This document shows, in pieces, positions 49,397 through 59,439 of a stretch of 64,000 bases of DNA. A model generated the notes under the pieces. It was not told the origin of the DNA and searched no databases. It saw only the letters and a list, made by a program, of their open reading frames with translations. The DNA lies in NCBI RefSeq assembly GCF_000516985.1, contig NW_006917093.1:310001-374000 (forward strand). Direction: 5' to 3'. Source of the stretch: Pestalotiopsis fici W106-1 (lineage: Eukaryota > Ascomycota > Sordariomycetes > Amphisphaeriales > Sporocadaceae). Both the position numbers and the translations under genes were made by a program. Numbering within the stretch: the stretch's first letter is position 1; every line of letters begins with the position of its first letter.

Positions 49397-49594
49397 CTTT
49401 TTGAACTTGTTCAAGGGGACGGAGTGTCGCAAAATCTAGTGCTCAGGAGGCCAAATGACTCTTCAAATCTCGATAACGCTTTATACTTGGCGGAAAACTA
49501 CTTGCATTCACAATTCCTTGCAGTTCGAGTGTGTGAGGGTCCGAGAACCAGACATGTCAGCTATTATTCAAACCTCATAGACTCAACAAGAAGA

Positions 49595-49807
49595 CGAGCC
49601 AATCAGAAGATCAACTCATTCCCCAGACGCCTATAATCGATACATGCTAGGCCTGTTTGGTAGTCTTTTGTCGGCCAAGTCACGGTCGAGTCTCCCAATG
49701 TTGGGGTCCAAGTGGCGCTGGCAAGGAGCGAGCCAATCAGAATGTTGTCTTATATCCCGACGCTTGAGCTCGATAATCGTCGCACGTCGGCCGAGTCACG
49801 GACGAGT
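49595..49807. promoter_or_regulatory. Duplicated promoter block with CCAAT and CGG-N8-CGG
   Basis: Two diverged direct copies lie between the dioxygenase and transporter genes. Each copy has CGAGCCAATCAGAA (49595-49608 and 49729-49742), holding a CCAAT box. Downstream each has a 22-bp block with two mismatches between copies (49670-49691 and 49786-49807). This block contains CGG-N8-CGG with spacer CCRAGTCA. The spacing between the two parts differs by 18 bp. The block probably serves both divergent genes; binding by a CCAAT complex and a Zn2Cys6 protein is inferred. Confidence 0.6.
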
Positions 49808-50039
49808 TTGTAGTGACCCGCAAGCTTATCTACAACTCCAACAGCGACTGACCAATGCCGGACCACGATTTGGCTATCAGCGATGCACGAGGCGCCCTAT
49901 TGGCCAACATGACCTACATGCCTCTACTGATAGACATTGTATTCCTATTCTGCGACAGTTGTTATAAAGTGAAGGAGTCGCTGGACAGGCATGGGCTTGT
50001 GAAGATGAAGCCATCATCGGTTCATTGCATCTGTTCAAC

Positions 50040-51693
50040 ATGGCAAATTCAGCTTCTGGAAGCCCTAGCGGCAAGCTTCAATGGTGGCGCAACTCCGGCC
50101 TCCGTCGGTTGGTCTTTTGGCAGACTTGTATCTTGGTCTCACAAATGGTAGTCGGCTATGATGAGGTAGTGGTGGGGAGCTTTCAGTCCATGGACAATTG
50201 GGTACAAGGTAGGTTACTCTGTTGCATTTGTCCGGAATTTTCTTCAGCTTGGGTGTCTATTGACAATATATCTCGCAGATATGAGCAATCCCTCTGATGA
50301 AATCCTGGGCCTCATCACTGCCATGGTCTTCATTGGCGGCGTCATTGGCGCCCTTGTCGCTTCATGGCCTGCCGATACCTTTGGTAGACGTTCAACCCTG
50401 TTTGCTGGCTCGCTCCTCTCAGTCGTTGGGTCAATCTTGCAAGCTGCCTCGCCTGGGCGGACAGAGTTCATTGTTGGTCGCCTCATTCTAGGCATTGGCA
50501 TCAGCTTTACGACATCTGCGGGTCCTAGTCTGCTGAATGAAGTGGCTCATCCAAGCCTTAGAGGTGGCATGGCATCAATGGTGAGATGGACTTTCCTGCC
50601 TCCGAAGACAGATAGATGCTAACTTGGTGGCTAGTTCAATGTTCTCTGGTACGTCGGTTCTATACTAGCCGCCTGGCTGTGTTTTGGTACAGGGCACCTC
50701 AATACAACTTGGTCGTGGCGAATTCCCTCCATTGTTCAAGCATGTATTCCTTGTCTTGTCATGGTTGCATCAATCTTTATGCCCGAGTCGCCACGCTGGC
50801 TGTGCTCCAAGGGCAGAGTAGAAGAAGCGCGCAAGATGCTCGTCAAGTACCACGCAAACGGAGACAATGAATCGGAACTCGTTGCCATCGAGATCCAGGA
50901 AATACTGTCTGCACTCGAGTATGAACGTCAGGTTCAGGTGGGCTCTTGGGCGCAGGCCCTCAAGTCCAAGAGCAACCGCAAGCGATTCACAATTTGCGTG
51001 GCCGTCGCTGTGCTCACTCTCTGGAACGGACAAGGAGTCATTTCGTACTACTTTAGTCCCATACTAGACAGCATCGGCATTACCAGTACGGAGCAGCAGA
51101 CGGGCATCAATGGCGGCATGTCGATTTGGAACTTTCTGTGCTCACTCGTCGGAGCACTGCTCGCCGACCGGGTTGGTCGTCGCACGCTATGGCTGGCCTC
51201 TTTCATCGGCATGATTTTCGCCAACGTGCCCCTGACCATCGCCAGCGCCATGTACAGCAACCACGGATCGCAAGCCGCGGCTTACACGACCGTGGTGTTT
51301 TTGTTTCTGTACAATGCCGCTTTCAATGTCGCTTGCAACCCCCTCTTGTATTGCTACACGACCGAGATTCTGCCCTTTAGTATTCGAACACGAGGCTTGG
51401 CTTTGCAGATTCTGGTTAGTCAGGTGGCACTCACGGTGAACCAATACGTCAACCCGATTGCGTTGGCTCGGATCGGATACTACTACTTCATCTTCTACTT
51501 GGGAGTCCTGATCCTGAGTACAATTTTCATTTACTTTGTTTTCCCAGAAACAAAAGGTTCCACTTTGGAAGAATTGGGCATGCTTTTCGAGGACAAGCAT
51601 CCGATAGAAGGCAAGATTGTCGAGGAAGGTGTTGCTCCCGTTGATGACAGCAAAGGTAAGATGTCAATCTCAGCAGAGGTTACCAATGTATGA
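50040..51693 (+). CDS. Sugar-porter family MFS transporter 1
   Basis: Three exons (50040-50208, 50279-50580, 50635-51693) encode 509 aa. Sugar transporter signatures (PF00083) are all present: VGYDEVVVGS in TM1, DTFGRRS in loop 2-3, GRLILGIGI, the PESPRWL element at the end of the N-half, DRVGRRTLW in the C-half, and the C-terminal FPETKGSTLEELG. The N-terminal tail is short and cytosolic. The substrate may be a hexose, disaccharide or sugar-like compound such as a glycoside or polyol. The gene diverges from the dioxygenase gene across a promoter with duplicated CCAAT/CGG blocks, so the two are likely co-expressed. The first ATG in frame with the tail was chosen. Confidence 0.92.
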
Positions 51694-52023
51694 TGATGGT
51701 AGTCCTGGTACATAGGCTCACAAAATGATTTGTGGACGTATTTATCAATGTGGCAATATGCGCCTGTCCAAGCCGATTGCATTGGTGATGTATCCATGGC
51801 TACGATCGTTTGTGTCCTGCTAGTACGGAGCTAGCCTGAGTGCCTAGGTTAGGTGCTGTACTGGCATACTCCCCCACTGAATCCCACCAAGTTGGCGCAG
51901 TATAGTGGCTACTGGAACTAAAGCCAGATATTTGATCTGCTCAATACGAACACTGAACAATTCATCTATGCATCGCGATGCGTGGATTGCCCATCAGAAT
52001 CCTTTATTCAATAATTGAAGCGT
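51694..52023. other. Convergent 3' spacer
   Basis: This is 330 bp between the 3' ends of the transporter (plus) and the oxidoreductase (minus). No feature is seen. Confidence 0.5.
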
Positions 52024-53052
52024 CTAGAATATTGCCGGCTGTCCGTAGGTCTCGGCCTGGATTTGTAGGGGCGCTCCACCTCCAGTACAAGTGCCCGAGT
52101 GAAGGGCTGCCGTGACAGTTTGCATGGGTGAAGAGCAGTCTCCAGCGGCAAACACACCTTTTACACTGGTCTGATTGAACGGCGGAGTAACCTGGATGGT
52201 TCCCATAGGCGTCATCTCGAGCCCGAGCTGCTTGGCCAGAGAGCCTCTCAGTCTAGTCTGTGGCTTGTGAGCCAGGAATCCCTCGGTTTTGCTCTCGCCG
52301 CTGGCAAAGTGCAGAGTGACTTGAGCTCGCTCCGGGGCCTTGACAAGCTTGGTAATCTTTCGCGTGTCTACAGTCATGGGTGCTGGGTTTGCTTTGAGCG
52401 CATCTTTGATCTCCTGGCCGAGCTCTTCGTTGCCGTCAGTGTAGAGTGTGACTGTCTCGGCCATGCGTAGGGCTTGACGGGCAAAGTGAAGGGCTGGGAC
52501 CCATTTGCCTGTGGCACCTTCGGCGAGCATACCCGCTGATTTGACGCCCTTTTCTTCCCATCCATGGCAATACAGACAGTGAAAACTTGGATACAAATGT
52601 TAATGATACGAGTGAACCTGGAGTACGTTGTTGTGTACCGTGGTAAACAAGTACGACACTTACACGCCTGAAATCCAGCAATCCTCGTACCCCGGAACAT
52701 CTGGAAAGACATCCTCGACTCCAGTTGCCAAGATCAACTTCTTTCCAACCCACGACTTTCCGGCCGTTTCGACCTGAAAACATCCATCCTCGAGCTTTTT
52801 GGCCGACTCAACTTCGACGTCTTCAATTGTGACGGAACCGTAACGGTCAAGGTCGGCTCTAGCAGCGGCTCGGAACTCGCTAGGATGGCGGTGGTCCCAG
52901 GATGCCACCGTGTGCATGTGATTACTGAGGCCATTGCGATATTTTCCCGAGTCGAATAGTAATGTCTTGTGATCTTGGCGGACGATTGACGAGACCGCGC
53001 TGAGACCGGCTGGACCACCGCCAATTACAATGATGTCGTAATCAGGAGTCAT
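52024..53052 (-). CDS. Thioredoxin reductase-like FAD oxidoreductase (GliT-type)
   Basis: Two exons on the minus strand (53052-52664 and 52585-52024) encode 316 aa. The N-terminus has the FAD Rossmann motif DIIVIGGGPAGLSA. The KYRNGLSNHMHTVASWDHR stretch is typical of the fungal thioredoxin-reductase-like branch. A redox pair Cys133/Cys136 occurs in CLYCHGWE, and the C-terminal FAD motif is GVFAAGDC. Relatives include GliT and other dithiol oxidases that close or protect disulfides in epipolythiodioxopiperazine pathways, but many family members are in unrelated clusters. No gliotoxin-type NRPS or glutathione transferase is present here, so the substrate is open. The protein is cytosolic. The intron acceptor is AAG, supported by frame and the V-FHC join. 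Confidence 0.9.
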
Positions 53053-53690
53053 GCTTGTGATAAGTCAGGGAAAAAGCTGTGAGATTGGTATAGGCAGCGG
53101 CAAATGATGTGCAGCAAATATCATGGATTAAGCTGCTGGAGACTGTAGGTAGTAGGGGAGGGAAGGAAACACCATTTGGTCGAGCGGATTCGGCGGGCTG
53201 GTTCTTATATGAGATTAAAGAAATCATCTTGTGAATGCTTAGGAAACCATGTACCTTTTCGTGGTTCTGCTGACCTCTTAACATTGGTGCCCGTTAGACC
53301 GCTCGTATATCTACTGTGCCTCTGAGGTGCCATCTGATTGGCACCCGCGGGCACCAATTCGGCACTAGAGTGCAGATATCCTTGCTTGCGTTATGCCCAT
53401 GAGGTATCACAGACTTTGTGCAGCTCTTAAATGGAGAATGGATCGATTTTTCTATAAATATCCACGTACCTTTCCCGATTTTGAAGGGCTCTGACTTAGC
53501 TCTTACAATTATAACTCGCAATGCAAGGTAGTGATTCCCTTTGATAGTCTAAACATGTGCGATATCTAATCGTTGAGATTATTGCAATATGATCCCCTAC
53601 TTGCTCGTCAACAGGACGGCTGGTGCACTGTCCATGCACTCGGGATAACCCGGCGAGGCTATCGTCAAAGCGAAATATCTACAATATCTT
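53053..53690. other. Intergenic, promoter of the GliT-like gene
   Basis: No gene is seen. I found no copy of the 18-bp cluster palindrome here. Confidence 0.5.
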
Positions 53691-55545
53691 TTAAACCTTC
53701 TTCTCATTCCCAACGGTAATACCTTTCAATCCACTAGCATCATCAATACTTGGACTGTCAATCGAGTTAATGACTCGGAGCTTCTTTTGCCATGCTCTTG
53801 ATCGCCACGCAGGCACCTTCCGTTCAAAGAGCTGATCAATCTTGACAAAACATTAGTCATTGAGTTACCCCGGGCCAGGGAAGTAATTCAACTCACCTCT
53901 TTGACTGAAAGTCCTGCCAGCTCTGGAACACACAAATGTGTCCAAACAAGTGATAGTACTCCCGTGCCCAACCAGATGTAAGAGACGTAAACACCAAGAT
54001 TTGCAGCTGTTGCATCAACCAGATAGGGTGTGATGAATCCGACGAGCCAAGTGATGATCCAGTAAAACGCCAGAACAATGGCAGACTGATAAGTTCGCAA
54101 GCGATTGGAAAAAGGCTCAGCCATGAGGAGCCACCCTTCCGGAAGTTAGTTCTCTGCTCGGACCAAGTAGTGTCAACAAAGATGAACTTACCGCCGATTC
54201 CCCATGTTGGGGCATATGCCGCAATGAATACTACGGCACCTGCTACGAGCATGTTTTGGCTCGCGACGCTCTTGGAAGCCAAGGTGTAAATAATGCCGGT
54301 GAGAATTTGAGTCAGTGCCATGATAGCTCCACCATACATCAACGACCTGCGTCGCCCAAATCGCTCAATGAGGTAGATTGATGGGGCGGTAAAAACACAG
54401 TTGACAAGAGCCAGGATCAGAGAGATGAGGTAAGAGTTTTCAACACCGGCTGCTTGAAAAAAGGTTGTTCCATACCCGAACCAAAAGGTAATACCAGTGG
54501 CAATTGTGAAAAAGGACATTGCTAGACCGATCATGGTTCTTCGAAGATCGGAACCCTGAAAACACTCTGCTACATTCACAACTCCAAGAGCAGCCGATTC
54601 TTGAAGGTGCTGTTCTAATTTTTGCATCGAGTCATTGACCTCGTGCGAATCTTGAGGACGGTTCTTGAGAATTGCATATGATGCTCGAGCTGCATCGATT
54701 TGACCGCGTTGTGACAAGACCAACGGCGACTCGGGGCAAACAAATGCACCGACGCCAATGATTACAGCTAAAAAGAGCTGAAAGCCAATTGTGATACCTG
54801 AATCATGGTAAGTACACTGTGCATTTTATGGTTACTTTTGAGAAACTGACGCCAACTTCTGCTGTCGGAGTACTTGGTTGTACCATAGTTGATAGCACAA
54901 GCAAGGACATTTCCAGTGGTCAGAAATTGCAGATAAAAGGCCATTAAGCGACCTCGATTCGCAGCCGTTGAACATTCCATAAGATAGGATGGAACCTTGG
55001 AATCAACATATTTAGTATAGTTTCAGGAAGATGCAAGCACGTGCACTTACTGTGTTGGAAATCAGGCCAATTGCCATCCCCAGCAGAATGCGACCGACAA
55101 TGAAAACTGCCTGCACGGAGCCAGATACTTGCATACTGACGCCGATTGTGTACAATACAGCCGCAACCCGCAGGCTGCCTCTACGACCGACTGTTTCGTG
55201 TTAGTCATGATCTCAAAATCAAAATCGGGACACTGCACACATACTCCGTGACGTGATAAAGGTATTTGCCAGACACCCGATAAGCGTGCCGACAATCAGG
55301 ATCGACGAAAAGATGCTTCTTGTAGTTGGCGACAAGTACATGTTCAGCCCGCCATCATCACTAATGCCGTACAGTCTGATAAAGTCCTCGGATCCGAGTA
55401 CTCCATTGAGGTATCCTGAGTCATAACCGATGGAAATGGCTAATACAAATCAGCCCACGCAAAGACGAGTGCTCGCGTTCTGGCTCATCAACTTACCTGC
55501 TGAGAAAATCATGCCATACGCGAAGCTTTGTCTGATGACACCCAT
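53691..55545 (-). CDS. Sugar-porter family MFS transporter 2
   Basis: Seven exons on the minus strand (55545-55497, 55439-55245, 55190-55051, 54995-54851, 54797-54192, 54135-53897, 53840-53691) encode 507 aa. Sugar-porter elements are present: IGYDSGYLNG in TM1, RIGRRGSLR, GRILLGMAIGLISNTVPSYLMECS, RFGRRRSLMYGG in the C-half, and a TM10 region TWGIGGWLLMAEPFSNRLR. The usual PESPRWL element reads PESPLVL, so the conserved Arg is replaced. Intron 4 has the uncommon donor GTCAGT, but the frame requires it. The gene is divergent from the alcohol dehydrogenase, and their shared promoter holds the 18-bp palindrome. The substrate may differ from that of the first porter. Confidence 0.88.
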
Positions 55546-55847
55546 TTTTTCGTCAATTGTTGAAATCCTAGGCCCAGAGGTTGTTTGATTTGATCATTAA
55601 AAGTGCAATGACGATACCAAAACACCGTGAAGATACCCTTGGGGGCAGTCACGGCATTAATAGAATATCCATTCTGCGATATCCGACACAATCGCTTGAG
55701 GTTTATAATTCTTCAATCCCATTTGACATGGCTTCAAGACATCATGGTACAAGGTAGGCAGACGAGATAAGGCTAGTGATGTTAGATCCCGCACCCAGAC
55801 CTCAACCGTTATCTGACCTTGACATGGAGGTTTCCCTACCAACGGCA

Positions 55848-55865
55848 GCGGAATGCAGATTCCGC
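55848..55865. promoter_or_regulatory. Perfect palindrome GCGGAAT-N4-ATTCCGC (site 1)
   Basis: The two 7-bp arms are exact reverse complements around GCAG, and symmetry extends one more base on each side. The paired triplets form CGG-N10-CCG, a geometry used by dimeric Zn2Cys6 factors. It lies between transporter 2 and the alcohol dehydrogenase. The same 14 arm bases recur at 59326-59343, which makes chance unlikely. Confidence 0.75.
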
Positions 55866-55990
55866 TACCTACCTGCTTTGCCAACTAGTTGGTATAGCCT
55901 GCTCAGCGCCACGCCCGCGACGCGGGATGCTATCAACTGTAGTAAAAAGGTTTCGCAAGACCAAGGATCGGTTTCTTATCAGATATAGGG

Positions 55991-56008
55991 GAGGAATTGG
56001 GATTCCGC
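55991..56008. promoter_or_regulatory. Near-perfect copy of the palindrome (site 2)
   Basis: It reads GAGGAAT-TGGG-ATTCCGC, one arm mismatch from the consensus, with the same 4-bp spacer. It lies in the same divergent promoter as site 1, 143 bp away. A weaker copy with three mismatches is at 56240-56257. Confidence 0.6.
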
Positions 56009-56437
56009 GGCGTAAAGAATAGCGCCTGACAAGAAAAGCTAGATACCCATTGTATACTCTGGACACTCTCTTATCAAATCCATCATGTAGCTTGGGCGAG
56101 ATACTAACATCTAGTCTTTCCAAGTTCGATCCCTTCACTCTGCGAAATCAGATTGCGTAATCTCTATTGCAAGCTTGTACCTTTGTGCTCTCGTGGACTT
56201 GCATGGGGCTGTTTCCAAGGCTTCTCCATCAGGGCAAAAGCGGAAACTGCATTCCTGATCCGCCACAGCTTTGCGAATGGACACTCGTTGCTATGATATT
56301 CTTCGTCGTCAATTTCCAGAATTATGCTTGAGAATCTTGGAAATTTTTATTTTTACTTTCGCCTTTGATGGTTTGGAATTATTTGTCACACGCACGTTAC
56401 TCAATTCTGCTCGAGTGTTTTAAGAAGAACTTGTAAA

Positions 56438-57968
56438 ATGACTCAAAATCTACAGACCATGACTGCTCAGCAGTTGCCGCCACACTTGCTGGCGGTATCG
56501 ACTTTGTCGTGCCGCAAAGATGGCACGAGGATCGACATCGAACCACAAGCTCAGGTCCCGGCCACAATAGTTGACTTCAAGGAGGCAGCGATTCACTCCA
56601 CACCACTCCAAAGATCCGTTTCTACAGAACTCAGTTCCTGTGCTTCGGAAAGCATACCTGGCAAACTCGGAGAAGAAAACAGCACACCGCACTTGTATCT
56701 ACACTCCGAGTTCTCGATTCCCAATACACAAAAGGCAGCGATGACGGCAACAGTTGGAGAGGATCTCAACATCCAGCTTTGCAAGATCAAAGTTAAGATT
56801 CCCAAGGAGAATGAAGTGGTGGTTAGGATTGCTTGGACGGGCATGTGTCGCAGCGTAAGCGCATCTCCCTACTCGAGATATACCATACAAGGGTTCATAT
56901 TAATCAACGGGTTGATAAAGGATGCCTGCTTTTCCGTTGGACCTGAGCCAGGTTTCCCTAGCCACAGCCATATCGCGGGACATGAGGGCATAGGACATGT
57001 GGTTGCCAGCTACGATCCTTGTCTACTCGGACGCCCAGTGGCAACCCGCTACATTGGATACACGTGTCAGACGTGCAGATTCTGCCTTGGTGGCCTCCCA
57101 GAGTCATGCCCCAGCCACACGGCTTTTCCAAAACACCATCAAGGCACGTTTCAGCAATACATGACTGCGCCGTGGTCCTCCTTGGTTCCCTTGCCCAGGT
57201 GGGTGTTTGACACAAAAAGCGGCGTCTGGCCTGGGGCCTACACCGCAGCTCTGTGCTCCGGCTCTACAGCATTAAAGGCTGTCCAGACTACAGATATTCA
57301 CGCCGGAGATGTTGTCGTGGTTGTTGGCGTTCTTGGCGGGATTGGGCATCTCGTTGGACAGATTGCAAAGCGAGTTTTTGGCGCCAAGGTTATAGGCGTG
57401 GACATTGAAGAAAAGGTCACGACAGCTATAGGGGAAAAATATGGCCATTGCTACGATCGACTGCTCGCATCACCGTATCTAGCTGATGCACCGTCGTGGG
57501 AAGCCTTTGTGCAGAATCTACACGATGTGTGTAAAGATCTTCGTGGCAACAAGTTTGATCACAACCGTGCAGATTCAGTAATTGTTACAGCAAGCAGATA
57601 CGAGGCTTTCCATGGACTGGATAGCTATGTCCGCGACGGAGGATCTATTACATGCGTCGGGTAAGCGGTCAAGAGCTGGCATATAAAGATGCTTTTCTAA
57701 TCAGATTTGCAGGTGTCCCAGAGGAAATGGAATGTTCACGATCCCCTTGGTCAGTGCTTTGATCGAGAGACAGCTCAAAGTTCAGGGCTGCATGATGGGA
57801 GGTGTACAAGGTGCCTACGCAGTGATGGACTATATAAGGTCAGGACTGATCGAGGTCATGACGCAAGAAATCCCCTTGGAAGACGTGACAGATCGTATGG
57901 GTCAATTTCTCGATTGCAAGAATTCTGGCAAGCTAGTGGTGCGTGTGAATGGCAGCCTGCCAACGTGA
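56438..57968 (+). CDS. Zinc-dependent alcohol dehydrogenase (MDR family) with N-terminal extension
   Basis: Three exons (56438-56854, 56921-57660, 57713-57968) encode 470 aa. The catalytic zinc ligands are Cys137 in GMCRSDACFSVG and His160/Glu161 in AGHEGIGHV. The structural zinc lobe has CQTCRFCLGGLPESC. The cofactor fold shows VVGVLGGIGHLVGQIAK, then IGVDIEE, suggesting NAD preference. Intron 1 is 66 bp with no in-frame stop, so a naive open frame reads through it; removing it restores the conserved CRSDACF block. About 90 residues precede the normal family start (IPNTQKAAM), with no targeting signal; they may be a wrong start, a missed intron or a true extension. The likely role is to oxidise or reduce a pathway alcohol or aldehyde. 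Confidence 0.88.
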
Positions 57969-58639
57969 CCAGGGCGCCTTGAGCGCATGGTCAGGCGTCG
58001 CGCTACTGAGGGATTTGATATTCATAGCTTCTTTTTCAAGATGCACTTCGCACATGTTGCTGCTTTGTCAATCCACCGATTGTCGTATCTTGAAATTCAC
58101 TCTTTGGCTTGTGCACTCGTGTGTTATGAAGACTATATGTACATGTAGTCCTAGTGCCAAGGTTCAGGTTTGGTGGACCCCAGAGGTACCAGGATCCGCG
58201 AAGAGCCCTGTAGGCCCTGTAACACCCACTGAAAGTTTCCGTTTGTTGGCGTGCACCAAGTCCAGACCATGACAGACGGGATTTGCGTTCCGCCCCAAAT
58301 GTCCCCGATTGAGGAGTACCAATGCAGAATGAAAGGAGGAAAGATTGGATGCCACTTTGACAAACTCCTCGGGGCTTCCGGCAATAGCAAGCTTGAGATA
58401 GCATGACGAATAGTCCCTCAAGGTATGGCACAAGTGATGTGTATCCAGTTGGGGAACATTCATCGACTTTAATGGGTGCATGATTAGTAGCATTGATTTC
58501 CACCATTCGAGAGACGCGTCTGAATGTGCTGGACCCAAGTTTGCATTGAATGTATGCTCGATTGACAAGAGCCGTAGGAATTATTTTCTGAACATATACC
58601 TAGTATACAGATATAGCATTACGGTTGACAAGGATTTGT
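57969..58639. other. Convergent 3' spacer
   Basis: This lies between the 3' ends of the dehydrogenase (plus) and the RidA gene (minus). A minus-strand open frame at 58036-58506 has no motifs and is not called. Confidence 0.5.
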
Positions 58640-59117
58640 TCAAGCCCCCTCTGGATCGTGCGCCACGACCTCGATTTCCACCCGCATATCATCCTCACCC
58701 AGACGAGAAACACCAACACAAGTCCACAAGGGCTGGTGATCAGGCATATATTGCTTAAAGTTGCGCACCATGGCAGCTAAGGCCTCATTGTTTATTGGGA
58801 CATGGTACGAGTTGACTCGGTAGACCTGCGACCAGCCTTTGCCCCCCGCGTCTTTTAGAGTTCTCTCGACGTTCTGAAATGCCAGGTCGATTTGCGCATT
58901 GATTTCCTTTTCAAATTCGCCTGTAATGGGATCCCATCCGCCTGAGTTGAGGCTCGTTAATTGATATTTCCTCTTGTTGCGAGAGTAAACATTGGTTTCT
59001 TTTACCTTGACCCGAGCATTCGATTCTATCGCCCACTCGTACCGCTTGAGAGTAGGAAAATTGCTCTCTCTTACTGACGCCTTGACCTTCGTAGGCGTAG
59101 AATTTGAGATGTGACAT
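58640..59117 (-). CDS. RidA/YjgF-family protein (reactive intermediate deaminase-like)
   Basis: Two exons on the minus strand (59117-59006 and 58941-58640) encode 137 aa, the normal size for the family. The order fits the fold: RIECSGQGGWDP near the N-terminus (joined by the intron), VERTLKDAGG, SQVYRVNSYH, then PDHQPLWTCVGVSRLGEDDMRVEIEVVAH at the end. The arginine that binds the substrate carboxylate in classical RidA (IRP-R-A pattern before the final strand) is not obvious here, because the segment reads LWTCVGVSRLG. Classical deaminase activity is therefore uncertain; family members in fungal catabolic or biosynthetic clusters can be lyases or deaminases. The gene is divergent from regulator 2 across 322 bp that hold the palindrome. 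Confidence 0.88.
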
Positions 59118-59325
59118 TATAGCAAACAGAGTGAGATTGATGAACTCAATAAAGTGCTCGAAAGGTAATGAGAAAAAAAGGCCAAGAGAAAATGTCGTAG
59201 ATGAAATGCCATTAAATATGTACCCTTGACGTCTATACGCTTGACTAACATGGACTACCTGTGCCATCAGTGCTGGACGCCAGAATTTAGTGCATTCATT
59301 TCGTAATTGGACTAGCTAAAGTCCA

Positions 59326-59343
59326 GCGGAATTCAAATTCCGC
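59326..59343. promoter_or_regulatory. Perfect palindrome GCGGAAT-N4-ATTCCGC (site 3)
   Basis: Both 7-bp arms are identical to those at 55848-55865; the spacer here is TCAA. It lies 209 bp upstream of RidA and 97 bp upstream of regulator 2, between the two. Position and conservation suggest that regulator 2 binds it, controlling its own gene and the cluster; this is inference. Confidence 0.75.
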
Positions 59344-59439
59344 CAGTAGCCTCATAGCCCCAATGTCCAGCTCGAACCATCACTCCTGTACCTCATCCTC
59401 GTGCTCATCTCACTACGTAAAAGTTTCTTCCATGTAGCC

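Noticed and set aside
52024..53052. Reading the CxxC oxidoreductase as proof of an epipolythiodioxopiperazine cluster
   Set aside because: No NRPS, glutathione transferase, dipeptidase or cyclotransferase genes of such a pathway are present in the window.
56855..56920. Coding sequence continuing through the first intron of the alcohol dehydrogenase
   Set aside because: It splits the conserved CRSDACF zinc-site block; a GTAAGC donor and AAG acceptor remove it exactly in frame.
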